Origin: Cryptomeria japonica | Taxonomy: Eukaryota; Streptophyta; Pinopsida; Cupressales; Cupressaceae | Direction of reading: 5' to 3' | DNA length: 64,000 nucleotides | Assembly: GCF_030272615.1 (NCBI RefSeq) | Contig: NC_081413.1 | Location: forward strand, 331,075,302 to 331,139,301 | Part shown: positions 24,728-37,479 of the stretch, piece after piece | Position numbering within the stretch: the first letter of the stretch is position 1 | Layout of the letters: every line of letters begins with the position of its first letter | Position numbers and translations under genes: made by a program | The notes under the pieces: model-generated | Told to the model about the DNA's origin: nothing | Databases searched by the model: none | The model's input: only the letters and a program-made list of their open reading frames with translations

Positions 24728-26197
24728 TGTTGGAAATATTACAAGGATATTGAGAAGGTTGTTGATGATTATGGACATAACTGGTTAAAGATGTTTTACT
24801 ATCTTGATATTATTATTTTGTCATTGATGTCAAGAAATTGATTTTCTAATTCAGTATGATGTTGCCAAATCTTAAGAAATATGATATGAAGATTATAAAG
24901 AAGTCGGTAAAGACATAGGAAAGAATATGATGAATAAGGGGATAAGTTATTCAATGGGAAACTCTACCGAGTCAGACAATGATGAGATCTTGATGTTTTA
25001 GATTGTTTTAACATCATACATATGTTGTAAAGTGTAAAGGTTAATACTATACTATATTATAAAGCAAGGAACCTAGTCGGTAAACCCTAAGGTTATCGCA
25101 GTTGGTTAATGAAGACAGAATGTCTATCGAGTGAAGTTTAGTATTCACCGAGTTGTAACCGAGCTATAACAGAATGCATTTAATGTTTACATGTGATATT
25201 TAATGAAAGATGCTGATGAGCTGGAGCAGATCAATGATTGGCAAGTCATAAAAGAAGTTTGTTAAATGAATCTAAGGCAATGGAAAGTCAGCAAGAAAAC
25301 CTACAACTTAGATTGAACTGCATTACCCTAACACAAGTTCCAAGGTGATTGTGCAAGTTCCAAGGTGGGGTAAAACATTTTCAGATCGAAAGATACAATG
25401 AACCTGGACAAGATTGAAGATCCGATGGCTATGATTGATCATGGGAAATGTGATCAAGGAGATTAAGCGGTTAGAAGATTGTTTATAAATAAGGAACTGT
25501 TGACAAACAATGTATGCAGGCAAGTGTATGCACAGGGATGCTACATAGTGATTACCGAGCACAGAAGATTGAAGACCTGTTAGAATAATAGAGTATTGAT
25601 GCCCAATAGATAGACAAGATTAGTTCTATGTCTAGATTGTATTGAACAAATAAGAATCTGCTTTAGCATTTTAGATGTGAAGTTGCAGATAGATTGTATT
25701 ACTGTTATTTTGTGAAAGTGACAGGAAATCTCTTAACCGAGTGGACTTAACAGTCTTATATGTAAATCTTCTAACAAGGTGACATTCTGATTGAGTGTTT
25801 GAAATCTTTTGACAAGGTCACTTCTAACAAAGTGAAGATCCTAACAGATCTGAGGGAAATCCCTTAACCGGGTCACATCTAGCAATGTGTTTGTAATCTT
25901 TAACAGGATTTGCTTTTAACCGAGCATACTCTAGAAGAGTATATTTCTTAGTGGGTCCAAAATCCCACAGTGGTTTTTCCCTATTTGGGTTTCCACGTTA
26001 AATCTGGTGTTATGAGGTTTATATTGTTCATATGCTTTTGAGTTTGCATGTTTGAGAGTTTTTGATTATATGACTGAAATATGTTACCGAGGTTGAATCT
26101 GATGTTTTTATGGATGATTAAGTGTGTATGATTCACCCCTCCCCTCTCATCTTGTTGGCTATTGGATCTATACTTATATTAAGTATCAGAACTATCA
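24728..26197 (+). repeat. Copia-2 5' LTR
   Basis: TGTTGGAAATATTACAAGG to ...ACTATCA, 1,470 bases. TATAAATA at 25484-25491. The U5 region (about 25725-25945) contains about ten variants of CTTAACCGAGTG/CTAACAAGGTG, then TTTTTCCCTATTTGGGTTTC, which is shared with Copia-1. Confidence 0.93.
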
Positions 26198-26199
26198 AT

Positions 26200-26211
26200 T
26201 GGTATCAGAGC
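26200..26211 (+). other. Copia-2 primer-binding site
   Basis: TGGTATCAGAGC, two bases after the LTR end. This is the usual plant Copia site complementary to the 3' end of initiator tRNA-Met. Confidence 0.95.
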
Positions 26212-26261
26212 ATTGGACTCCGAAAGGAAAGTTTAAAGGCACTTGAGTTAAAGATCCAAAG

Positions 26262-29200
26262 ATGTATAAGAGGGATGCACCTAAGCTGAATAAGTCAAGT
26301 TTCTCTACATGGCAGAAAAGGATGAAGCTACATCTATCAGGAGTTGGAGAATATGATATATACTATCTGGAGAATGATTTTGTTGCACCGAGCACCTATC
26401 CATTGACTATGGAAGAGATAAAGGCGAAGCAAGAACATATTCAAGCAATGATTGAAATAACATCTGCATTGACCGATTTTGAGTTTAATGATCTAGAAGG
26501 CTACAATGATGCAAAGGCAATGTGGACTAAGCTCATATCTGTATATGGAGGAGATGAACATGTTCAAAGAGCAAATGTTGATAGTCTAAGAGGACAACTT
26601 GAATCTATGAGGATGAATGAAGGTGAGAACATAACCCAGTACAGTACAAGACTAAAGGAGATTGTAAATCAAATCAAAGGAGCAGGAGGAACTATTGAAG
26701 AAAAGGATGTGACAAGTAAGTTGTTAAGAACCCTTTTACCTGCCTATGCAATCCGAGTCTCTGCAATCAATGAATTGAGGTCTGTACCTAATATGCTAGT
26801 TTCCTTGGATGCTACTATTGGTAAGCTACATGCATTTGAGTTAAGTAATTTTGATTACAGTGGGTCATCGATAAATAAAGTTGAATCTGCATTTAGTTCT
26901 TTTCATCTGAATGAATCTAATGATTACAATGAAAGAAAGTATAAGTACTCTGAAGGAGATCACAGTGGAGCAAGTGAAAGATTTCGGAAGAACATGGAGG
27001 AGGTACACAAACTGTATGAAGAAATCAGAAAGCAAGAAGAGCTTGAAGCACTATTGGCCAAAAGGTTACCGAGAGGCAAAGGTAAGTATAAAGGAAAACT
27101 ACCTTTGAAATGTTTCAATTGTGATAAGATTGGACATATGGCTTCTAACTGTCCTGACAAAGATTTCACTGAAAAGAGAGATTACTGAGATGACAGACAG
27201 AAAGATAATCATTACAGAGGACACCGAGACTTCAGAAGAAGAAAGACATGCTTAATTGCTGATGAGGAATCTAAAGATGATAAATCAAATGAGATTGATA
27301 CAGAGGAAGTTGTTTATGTGGCTATCAAGGATGGATCAGATGAAGAAAGGTATGAAGAAAAAGCCCTAATATCTCACATAAACACTAATGATTCTTGGAT
27401 TATAGATAGTGGATGTTCACATCATATGATAGGAGATAAACACAAATTTGTTATGTTATAAGATTATGATGGAGGCTATGTTAGATTTGGTAATGATGCA
27501 CCATGTCTGGTAAGAGGTAAAGGATCCATAACACTTCTTGATAAAGCAAGATGCAATGATGTTTATTGGGTTGAAGGTTTGAAATATAATTTGTTGAGTG
27601 TAGCACAACTAAACAACACAGGTTACCGAATAGAATTTCAGAAAGGAATTGTCAAAGTTCATGGCAAGAATGGAAAGTTAGCTGCTACCAGGACACAAAC
27701 AAAAGGTAATACATTTCACCTTGACTCAACTCACAATAAGTGTTTGCATGCAAAGATTGATAATACCTGGTTATGGCATAAAAGGTTCTGTCATGTTAAT
27801 TTTGATAATCTGATCAAGATAAGTAAGAAGCACAGAGTAAGAGGTCTACCGAGTCTTGAAAAACCTGAGAATGCTATGTGTCGAGGATGCCAGATGGGTA
27901 AGATGACAAGATCCGAATTTACAAGTAAGTCCTACACTTCTAAGGGAATTTTAGATCTTGTGCACACTGATCTTTGTGGTCCTATGAAATTTCAAAGTTA
28001 TTATGGTGATAAGTATTTCATATTATTTGTGGATGACTATTCAAGGATGATGTCAGTAATGTTTTTAAAAGAAAAATCAGAAGCTTTTCAAATGTTTAAG
28101 TGGTACAAGGCTAGAGTTGAAAATGAAATAGGAAGACAACTAAAATGTCTTAGATCAGATAGAGGAGGAGAGTTCACATCTGATGAGTTCAACCTATTTT
28201 GCAATGATCATGGTATTAAAAGACAAGTCTCTGCACCAAGAACTCCACAGCAGAATGGAATAGCTGAAAGAAGAAATAGATCTATTGTGGATTGTGCTAG
28301 AACATTGATGATTGAGAAGAAGGTTCCACAAACATTTTGGAGAGAAGCAATAAGCACAGCTGTTTACACCTTGAACTGAGTTCAATTGAAGAAAGGTACT
28401 TTGAAGACACCTTATGAAATCTGGTATGGCAAGAAACCTAATGTGAGTTATTTTAAGATCTTTGGAAGTAAATGCTATGTTCATAGAGATGATAGAAATG
28501 GCAAGTTTGATCAGAAAAGTGAAGAAGGAACATTTCTAGGATATTCTTCTACAAGCAAAGCATTTAAATGTCTGATCAAATCATCTAACAAAATAGTAGA
28601 AAGTGCAAATGTGAAAATAGATGAATTTACAGAAAGAATTGATGAAGGGAATTCCAAAGAACCGGAAGACTATGATGAATTTGTCTATGTGCAACCAAGA
28701 AGTCCTACCGAGATAACTGTTGAAGAAAATGAAGAAAATATCCAGTTACCGAGTGATGAAGAAGATCATACAGAGCCTACCAAGCCTGTATTAGCCAAGT
28801 ATGTCAGAAGACACCATGCACCAAGTCAGATTATAGGAGATAAGGATGATCCAGTGATGACAAGGAACAAACTGAGACATAACACATGCTTGATATCTGA
28901 ATTTGAACCGAGAATAGTGAAAGAGGCATTTAACAGTGAAGATTGGATAAATGCTATGACTGAAGAGATTGATCAAATCAAGAAGAATGACACATGGACA
29001 CTAGTCCCAAGACCGAAGGACAAAAATGTAATCGGTACAAAGTGGATCTTCATAAACAAGCTAAATGAGAAAGGTGAGGTCATTCGAGACAAAACAAGAT
29101 TGGTTTGCAAAGGTTATGCCCAAGAAGAAGGAATTGATTATGGTGAGACTTTTGCACCTGTTGCTAGACTTGAAGGAGTTAGAACATTGTTGGCATATGC

Positions 29201-30419
29201 TGCTTTCAAGAACTTCAAGGTATATCAAATGGATGTCAAATTTACATTTCTAAATGGAATATTAGAAGTAGTTTTCATTGAACAACCTGAAGGATTTGTT
29301 GATGACAATAATAAAGATCGGGTATGTAAATTGAACAAAGCTTTATATGGTCTGAAACAAGCACCTAGAGCATGGTATGAAAGATTGCACTCTTATTTGA
29401 TTAAGATTGGTTTTATAAGGACAAGTGAGAACAACAACATGTACATGAAGAATGATGAAAATGGAATACTAATCTCAGCCATATTTGTTGATGATATTAT
29501 ATTTTGTGGAAATGACTCTTTATGCAAGAACTTTGGAAATGAAATGAGCAAAGAATTTGAGATGTCATTAATCGGTGAGATAAAGTATTTTATAGGCTTA
29601 TAGATACTGCAAATGAAAAATGAGAATTGCATTACTCAATCCAAATACATAAAGGAAATCTTGAAGAAATTTGGAATGGAGGATTAAAAGCCAGTAAGTA
29701 CTCCCATGACTACCAACTATAAACTATCAAAGAATGATGAATCTGCATCTGTTGATGAGACACTCTACCGATCCATGATTGGAAAACTACAATATGTTGT
29801 TCACAGCAGGCCAGATATAGCACATGCAGTAGGTATTGTTGCAAGATTCTCTGTAGATCCTAAGGAAATACACATGACAGCAATCAAAAGAATTTTCAGA
29901 TACTTGAAAGGCACTGAAGATTATGGCTTAGTATATCAGAAAGGAAATGATTTTGATCTAAAAGTTTATACTGATGCTAATTGGGTAGGCAACATTGATG
30001 ACAGAAAAAGCACAAGTGGAGGAAGACTAGTGAGTTGGCTTAGCAAGAAACAAGGATGTGTTTCTCAGTCAACAGCCGAAGCTGAATATGTTGTAGCAGC
30101 ACTGAATTGTACCAACATTGCATGTATCAAACAACCATTGGAAGGTATAAATGAGAAAGTTACCGAGCCAGTAACTATATTCTGTGACAATACTAGTGCC
30201 ATTAATATTTCAAAGAACCCTGTTATGCACTCTAAGACAAAGCACATCTCTATCAAATATCATTATCTTAGAGAAGAAGCTCAAGAGAAGAAAGTGGTGT
30301 TGGAATATGTCAATAAAAAGGAGCAAATAGCTGATATCTTCACCAAGCCACTACCAAAGGACACTTTTGAATATCTCAGAAGTAAGTTAGGGGTCCTACC
30401 CCTATCTTTTACTCACTGA
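26262..30419 (+). pseudogene. Copia-2 gag-pol polyprotein, five in-frame stops
   Basis: One continuous frame from ATG 26262. Gag: residues 1-309 with a Copia-type capsid region and zinc knuckle C-x2-C-x4-H-x4-C (CFNCDKIGHMASNC, about 27108-27150). Protease: WIIDSGCSHHM near 27396. Integrase: LWHKRFCHVNFDNL and CRGCQMGK zinc region, core HTDLCGP, RSDRGGEF and GIAERRNRS (D, D, E). [41 protein letters not shown]. RNase H: YTDANWVGN, AEAEYV, ADIFTKPLP. Stops: TGA 27186, TAA 27459, TGA 28377, TAG 29601, TAA 29685. Several are where relatives have Arg or Gln, consistent with C-to-T change. Small in-frame losses are seen in RNase H (after KSTSGG) and after LNGILE. Confidence 0.93.
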
Positions 30420-30884
30420 CCGAGTTTGTTGAAAGCATCACTTTGATGACTCTATTGAATATCTTTTGGGGAGCTGATGCTGGAGTGATACACTTTAGAA
30501 TGTTTTTCTGAACGTGTACTGGAAATAATACTGGGATAATACAGAAAATGATATAGGGAATAGGAATTGTAAACAAATGCTCTGACCGAGACTCGGTTGA
30601 TACACAACAACAGGAAATAACTTCTTACATAAAGAAATTTTGTTTTAGTTCTATTCTTTTTGGCATTGTTGTCTAAGGGGGAGAAGACCAAGAAGGAGAA
30701 GATCTACCAAAAGGGTAGAAGACCTGAGAAGACTGAGAGAAGACTACAGATTGAATTAAAGACTGAAAATAGAAGAGAAGTTTGATGTATGGGGGAGAGC
30801 ATTTCAACATTTCAGAATCACAGCAATCCGAATTTTTTAAAGGTCAAATCAATTGGTTTTGCCATCAATGCCAAAGGGGGAGAT
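30420..30884 (+). other. Copia-2 3' untranslated region and polypurine tracts
   Basis: Noncoding. Tracts TCTAAGGGGGAGAAG (about 30674), GTATGGGGGAGAGC (about 30787) and GCCAAAGGGGGAGAT (ending 30884). The last primes the 3' LTR. Confidence 0.8.
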
Positions 30885-32351
30885 TGTTGGCAATATTACA
30901 AGGATATTGAGAAGGTTGTTGATGATTATGGACATAACTGGTTAAAGATGTTTTACTATCTTGATATTATTATTTTGTCATTGATGTCAAGAAATTGATT
31001 TTCTAATTCAGTATGATGTTGCCATATCTTAAGAAATATGATATGAAGATTATAAAGAAGTCGGTAAAGACACAGGAAAGAATATGATGAATAAGGGGAT
31101 AAGTTATTCAGTGGGAAACTCTACCGAGTCAGACAATGATGAGATCTTGATGTTTTAGATTGTTTTAACATCATACATATGTTGTAAAGTGTAAAGGTTA
31201 ATACTATACTATGTTATCAAGCAAGGAACCTAGTCGGTAAACCCTAAGGTTATCATAGTCGGTTAATGAAGACAGAATGTCTACTGAGTGAAGTTTAGTA
31301 TTCACCGAGTTGTAACCGAGCTATAACAAAATGCATTTAATGTTTACATGTGATATTTAATGAAAGATACTGATGAGCTGGAGCGAATCAATGATTGGCA
31401 AGTCGTAAAAGAAGTTTGTTAAATGAATCTAAGACAATGGAAAGTCGGCAAGAAGATCTACAACTCAGATTGAACTGCATTACCCTAACACAAGTTCCAA
31501 GGTGATTGTGCAAGTTCCAAGGTGGGGTAAAACATTTTCAGATCGAAAGATACAATAAACCTGGACAAGATTGAAGATCTAATGGCTATGATTGATCATG
31601 GGAAATGTGATCAAGGAGATTAAGCGGTTAGAAGATTGTTTATAAATAAGGAACTATTGACAAACAATGTATGCGGGCAAGTGTATGCACAGGGATGCTA
31701 CATAGTGATTACTGAGCACAGAAGCTTGAAGACCTGTTAGAATAATAGAGTATTGATGCCCAATAGATAGACAAGATTAGTTCTATGTCTAGATTGTATT
31801 GAACAAATAAGAATCTGCTTTAGCATTTTAGATGTGAAGTTGCAGATAGATTGTATTACTGTTATTTTGTGAAAGTGACAGGAAATCTCTTAACCGAGTG
31901 GACTTAACAGTCTTATATGTAAATCCTCTAACAAGGTGACATTCTGATTGAGTGTTTGAAATCCTTTGACAAGGTCACTTCTAACAAAGTGAAGATCCTA
32001 ACAGATCTGAGGGAAATCCCTTAACCGGGTCACATCTAGCAATGTGTTTGTAATCTTTAACAGGATTTGCTTTTAACCGAGCATACTCTAGAAGAGTATA
32101 TTTCTTAGTGGGTCCGAAATCCCACAGTGGTTTTTCCCTATTTGGGTTTCCACGTTAAATCTGGTGTTATGAGGTTTATATTGTTCATATGCTTTTGAGT
32201 TTGCATGTTTGACAGTTTTTGATTATATGATTGATATATGTTACCAAGGTTGAATCTGATGTTTTTATGGATGATTAAGTTTGTATGATTCACCCCCCCC
32301 TCATCTTGTTGGCTATTGGATCTATACTTATATTAAGTATCAGAACTATCA
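30885..32351 (+). repeat. Copia-2 3' LTR
   Basis: 1,467 bases, TGTTGGCAATATTACAAGG to ACTATCA. TATAAATA at 31641-31648. Differs from the 5' LTR by about 36 substitutions and a 3-base indel in a C-rich run near 32290. Confidence 0.93.
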
Positions 32352-32374
32352 ACTGGATCCTCATAGGATTAACA
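32352..32374 (+). repeat. Right target duplication and Copia-1 LTR tail
   Basis: actgg (32352-32356) is the Copia-2 target duplication. The following ATCCTCATAGGATTAACA probably completes the Copia-1 3' LTR, ending in CA at 32374. The exact Copia-1 end is inferred. Confidence 0.65.
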
Positions 32375-34044
32375 ATTACCAGTACCCAATTTTGGTTTTT
32401 TATTCATTATTGAACATCTCCCTCAAAAGGAGAATCTTCATTTATTGTAAGTCAAACATCTTTAATCTCTATTTCATTGTTAATTCCAAAAATGGGGCTT
32501 GACTTAAGAAAGCCCCTATTCCTAACCCATTTGCCTTTCCTTCTATGTGCAAGAAACAAGTACGAGGTTGCAATATTTAGAATAGGCATTATTTATAGAG
32601 ACAAATCAACTCCATTTGGCATGCAAAAATTTAGGAGGACCAGAGCGACGGGCGCTCCAATCTCGACATTATTGGATCTTTTTCGAGGATCAGGTCCGAA
32701 TTTGCATATACTGCTTAGATACAAGTGTGTACCTCAATCCAATGACTGTAGCTCATTGTTTCCACATATTTGCCTTCATTTTCAACACTTTTCCCTAATT
32801 TAAGTATTTCAACTCACAAAAGAGGGCAAATCAACTTATCCCTTGAATCCAATCAGTATTTTTATTCCTTATCACTACTGGTTTGTGACTAAATTTATTG
32901 GATTCACCACTCTTAAGAATGTGATGGTAAATTAGTGGCTTTCATCCCTCTCGTGGTGGAAACCCTAATTTCCCACCCATTACAGGTTCTTAAGCAAAAA
33001 GTGAAATATAATTACTTTACTGTTGCCAATAACATGGTGGTAAAGACAAAATTACTCAATGCATGTTATAATCTTGAATAAATCGTTGCATAGAACATGG
33101 TCACACCTAAGAAAGGGCCGTAAAGGAAGAATGAATATTTATTTATCATTATTAAAGAGAGGGTGTTGCTACTATGGTAGACAAGAAGGGAGAAAACCAG
33201 ATCATAATCAATATCAAAATAATTTTTATCTATTTCATTTAATTGATATCAAACCTGAAGAGGATATAGATAGGATCTTGAATATAGGGCATTGCATCAA
33301 GCATTAACTTAGATAAGGAAGAGGTTGATATCTGGAGTATAAACTTAATGGCAAAACAAGAGTCATGGCCATGGATATAATGTTGCATTCTTCTTCGAAT
33401 CAAAATAGAAAAAGTAGGTTCTATGGTTTATATTTTTTTTACTCATGTGAAATTGGAACATGTTAGGGTAGAAATCAATAAAGGGAAATAATATAGAAAA
33501 TATCATTAAATGTCTTTGCCTTTAAAATATATATAATCTTAGCTATAACAAATCAACAATAGCTAAAATCATAATACATTAAATTAGTTAGTTATTTACA
33601 AACCATAACCACTCTTAGATCTTATTCGTCTAAAAATGAAAGGGAAATATGAGATGATCTATTGGAATATATGAAATGCATATGTTGGATTGTAATCATT
33701 TCAAGAATGCATGTGCAAATAATAAGAATCGGCATGTACACACATGTGCATATAATTACTCCATGCCTTCTTGTACAAAGTATATTCATGTTCTTATTCT
33801 TTCTTTTAAAAGTGTGTATAGACAAGTTTTGGATATAGTATGCAAACATAAAAGGGCATATTTTGTGTTATACCTTCTTATTTTATATTTTATGTAAGAA
33901 AACCACTATATGAATCTGTTTTATTTGATAGAGTAAGATCATTTTTTTCATCTACATCGCATAAACATCCATATAAGTGCATTGAATGAATCTGCATATG
34001 CAATTAGATCAAATTGTTATAGAATGATACATAAATAAGATAGA
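32375..34044. other. Intergenic AT-rich DNA, nothing recognised
   Basis: No ORF with credible composition, no LTR ends and no RNA gene seen. AT-rich tracts lie near 33430-33600 and a CACATG/ATGCAT-rich stretch near 33660-34000. Confidence 0.5.
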
Positions 34045-34065
34045 ATAGTCATGTAGCACAGGGTC

Positions 34066-34205
34066 CTAGACAGGTACAGGGACAGGGACAGAGACAGGTA
34101 CCAGTACAAGCATAGGGATAGGGACAGAGACAGGTACCAGTACAGGCACCAGTACAGGTACAGGTACAGGCACAGGGGCAGGCACCCGTACAGGGGGAGC
34201 CATAG
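34066..34205 (+). repeat. Degenerate CAGGTACAGG-type minisatellite
   Basis: About 140 bases of 6- to 12-base units (CAGGTACAGGGACAGGGACAG variants) leading into the ORF at 34206. In that frame they would encode Gln/Val/Pro/Gly repeats, so this is probably an expanded low-complexity coding segment. Confidence 0.7.
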
Positions 34206-34709
34206 GCAGAGGCAGAGGGGGATGACCCGGTGGAGGCCGAGCTGCTAGATCTGAGGGAGATCTGTCAGGGCCAGGCAAATGAGATCCAGGATCTGGAGAG
34301 GGAGAGGGATCAGCTTAGGATGAGGCTCAAGGATACTGAGCGAGAGCATGATCAGGCTATCTAGCGCTACACAGAGGCTGAGACAAAACTTAGGGCAGGG
34401 AGACAGGCAGCTGAGGATACAGGGGCAGGATACGCTTATGTCCTGTTGGCAGGAGAGGAGATAGCCTACTGGAGAGACCTCTACTATGGTGCAGTGCCAG
34501 CAGATCAGCGGGCGAGGAGCTTCCATAGACCGTCGCGTGCAACGACAGCTACGGGAGGGAGCCGGAGGAGACAGGCATCGAGTGGTGGGGTTATGGGTCC
34601 TCCACCACCACCAGATAGAGGAGACAGGAGGGATGATCCTGGGGTGGGTCCTTCAGGGGCTCAGATTCCACTGAGGCCAGGTGGCTCCGAGGGAGGGAGT
34701 TCATCATAG
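34206..34709 (+). pseudogene. C-terminal part of an ORF antisense to the Tat element
   Basis: Open from just after TAG 34203 to a stop at 34707, with one internal TAG near 34362. Acidic start (AEAEGDDPVEAELLDLREIC), a coiled coil (about 45 residues, DLERERDQLRMRLKDTERE), then AYWRDLYYGAVPADQRARS, a Gly/Arg/Ser stretch, GPPPPPDRGDRRDD and GGSEGGSSS. It lies 3' of the minus-strand integrase, in opposite orientation. Its order of parts matches the ORF at 8620-7581. Some Tat-lineage elements are known to carry antisense additional ORFs between integrase and the 3' LTR, and this fits that place. The N-terminal part is missing and the function is unknown. Confidence 0.6.
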
Positions 34710-35212
34710 CCTTAGAGGGTTCCATATGTATCAGTTTTGTACCATTTTTGTATTGTAGACACCTGCGGGTGCTTTTGTAGCCATATGATTTTGACATCAT
34801 TGTATCATGACACTTTTGATTATATATATGAGATGATTCATCTTTGCGGCAGCTATATGCATGTGTACCTATGTAATGAGATGTTTTATGATGTATGTTT
34901 TATGCTATGGATGCAAATATGTATGTAATGCAATATTTTTGTTCTTTTATGTTTTAAAATGTTATGCATGATGCAAATGTGAATGTATGAAGTGCAGATG
35001 AATATGATAATGCAAATGTCTATTGTGCTAACAGGTGTTGTGTGCAGGATGTGATGCAGTTGTGATATCTATATGTATGTATGAAATGCTTATATGTGGC
35101 AATGCAGGTGCAACTACATGACATGCAAATGTTTTTGTTTTTTTTGTTTTTTTTTTGAATTTTTGAAATTTTTGATTTTTTTTGTGTTTTTGAATTAGGA
35201 TACTCTGAAGAG
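34710..35212 (-). other. 3' untranslated spacer of the Tat element
   Basis: Noncoding, between the integrase stop and the antisense ORF. It has a T-rich run (35127-35195, A-rich on the element's strand) and ATGCAAATGT/ATGTATG-rich sequence. TGTAGACACC at about 34754 resembles the element's LTR start but stands in opposite orientation and alone. Confidence 0.5.
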
Positions 35213-36689
35213 CTATGTGTAAAACCTGTGAAGGTGCATGTTGTTGATAGGATCGTCCAAAGGTTCACCTTCTGTAGTTGAAAGCTGATATGCACCAGAT
35301 CCATATGCTGCTGTAATGAAGTAAGGACCAAGCCAATTTGGTTCGAACTTGCCCTTCTTCTCTCTGTCTTGTTGATTTTTAGGATTTTCTCTAAGAACTA
35401 AGTCACCTACCTCAAATGTGCGAGGCTTGACCTTGTGATTGTAGCTGCGACTCATTCGTTGTTGGTAAGCTTTGAGATGACTATAAGCAATTTGTCTTCA
35501 TTCATCCAATAGTTCCAGCTCTTGTAAGTGAGAGACCCTGTAGTCTTCATCACTGATGATGTTTTGCAAAGAGACCCGTAAAGAGGGTAGCTCGACCTCA
35601 ATAGGCAAGATGGCTTCAGAACCATAGACTAGTGAATAGGGTGTAACTCCTGTAGGTGTACGGACACTTGTGCGGTAGGCCCAAAGTGCAGGATTAAGTT
35701 GAATATGCCAATTACGACCAGCATCGTCGACTGTCTTCTTTAGGATTTTAAGGATTGTTTTGTTAGACGCCTCAGCTTGGCCATTACCTTGGGGGTAATA
35801 TGGTGTGGAGAAACATGGGAGATATGGAAGCAGTCACGGAGTTCGCGAACATCTTGATTTTTGAAGGGACGCCCGTTATCAGTGATAATGGAAACAGGAA
35901 TACGGTATCGGCAAATGATATAGTTGAGGATGAATGTAGCAATCTATTTTCCAGTAACTTGTGTGAGAGGCACGACTTCAATCCATTTTGTAAAATACTC
36001 TGTGGCAGTGATAATGAATTTATGACCATTAGAAGAAGGAGGGTGAATCTTGCCTATGAGATCAAGTCCCCACTGACAAAAGGGCCAAGGAGACGCAAGT
36101 GGTTGAAGTTCTTGTGCTGGCGCATGTATGAGATCTCCATGAATTTGACATTGCTTACATTTCTTGACAAACTGATATGAGTCTTTCTCCACATTGGGCC
36201 AGTAATATCTAGTCCTGATGAATTTCTTGGCCAAGGTAGGACCACTAGCATGTGGACCACATATCCCTTCATGCACTTCCCGTAACGCAATCTGAGCTTC
36301 GTCGCTTTCTAAACATCTAAGAGTGCCATCTAGACCTCGCCGGTATAGGATATCAGCTAAAATGACATATTGAGAGGATTGGCGAATGAAAGTGCGACGT
36401 TGGTTATTTGATAGATCAGGAGGTAAAGTATTGTCTCGTAGGTATGTGAAAATGGAACCATATAACTGGGATTCGGGACCGACAACGCATATCATCTCAG
36501 TAGGCATGATCTCATATGAAGGGACCAAAAGGTTATCCACCAAGAACTCATAGCGGGTCTCGTTTGGAGGTAGATCGATCAGTGAAGCAATTGTAGCCAT
36601 GGCATCTGCGGCGCGATTTTGTTCTCTTGGTATCTGCTCAAAGTTGATCTTTGTAAAGTGCTATTTTAGATCATCCACCATTTGCTTAT
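35213..36689 (-). pseudogene. Tat element integrase
   Basis: After the second RNase H: FEQIPREQNRAADAMATIAS, then zinc region (VHEGICGPHASG and CKQCQIHGD), core WGLDLIGKIHPPSSNG, ITDNGRPFKN and, in a shifted frame, [10 protein letters not shown], which supplies the catalytic Glu. The C-terminal module has FEVGDLVLRENPKNQQ and WLGPYFITAAYGSGAYQL and ends NMHLHRFYT at 35213. A frameshift near 35815 and stops near 35943 and 35502 inactivate it. Confidence 0.88.
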
Positions 36690-37479
36690 AAGGCATTAAC
36701 TTCTCATCTTTTGTTTGGTAATCCTAGTTGCTTGACGAATAACAAGTTGGGAGTCCCCAAAAACACGAAGTTCCTGGATCTTCCATTGAACTGCAATTCG
36801 TAATCCTGTTGTTAATGCCTCATATTCCGCTATATTGTTAGTGCAAGGAAATGATAAGCGGTATGATTTTGGTATAGAATCCCCTTGAGGAGTTATAAAG
36901 AGGATGCCAGCTCCTGCCCCATGCTGTGTATATGAGCCGTCAAAGTATAGTTGCCATGGCTTTGCATGTGACATTGTCAAAATGGATTCATCTGGAAATT
37001 CTGAACTTAGAGGAACATCATCTATAATGGGAGCATCTGCTAATTGATCTGCAATGGCTTGTCCTTTTATTGCTTTTCTATCCACATACTTGATGTCGAA
37101 TTCACTCAGTATCATTACCCATTTGGCCAGTCGCCCAGTAAGTGTTGCCTTATTGAGAAGGTATTTCAATGGATCTATCCTTGCAACTAACTTTGTCTTA
37201 TGAGTAAGCATGTAATGTCGTAATTTCTATGAAGCAAAGACCACAGCGAGGCATGCGCACTCAATTGGTGTGTAGTTTAGCTCATATCTCACCAATGTGC
37301 GACTAATATAATATACTGCTTTTTCCTTGCCTTCAGCAATTTGTTGCGCTAAGAGTGCCCCCAATGCTGTTGGAGTAGCTGAAATGTATAATAACAGTGG
37401 TTGATCTGGAACTGGTGGATTTAGAAGATAATCTTTGAGCATCTGGAAAGCCTGTTGACAGTTGTCATCCCATTTGAAT
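36690..37479 (-). pseudogene. Tat element tandem RNase H domains
   Basis: First domain (about 37040-37480): Gypsy-type RNase H with PLLLYISATPTALGALLAQQ and AVYYISRTLVRYELNYTPIE, broken by TAG near 37230. Second domain (about 36700-36965): WQLYFDGSYTQHGAGAGILF, NNIAEYEALTTGLRIA and RVFGDSQLVIRQ give the D-E-D set of an archaeal/plant-type RNase H. A frame shift near 36720 follows. Confidence 0.85.

Larger units (their letters stand above)
24728..32351 (+). mobile_element. Copia-2, near-complete Ty1/Copia retrotransposon
   Basis: 7,624 bases with two LTRs, a PBS complementary to initiator tRNA-Met, gag-pol in one frame, polypurine tracts and a perfect 5-bp target duplication. It is inserted in the Copia-1 3' LTR in the same orientation. 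By eye the LTRs differ at about 36 of roughly 1,467 positions (about 2.5%), mostly transitions, so it is the youngest datable insertion here. Five in-frame stops and no frameshift make it non-autonomous now. Confidence 0.95.

Noticed and set aside
34066..34278. Minus-strand ORF of repeated Pro-Val (PVPVPV)
   Set aside because: It is the reverse reading of a CAGGTACAGG minisatellite that belongs to the plus-strand coding remnant.
34754..34763. TGTAGACACC as a second LTR start of the Tat element
   Set aside because: Only about ten bases match, the orientation is wrong, and the following sequence does not resemble 44955-45716.
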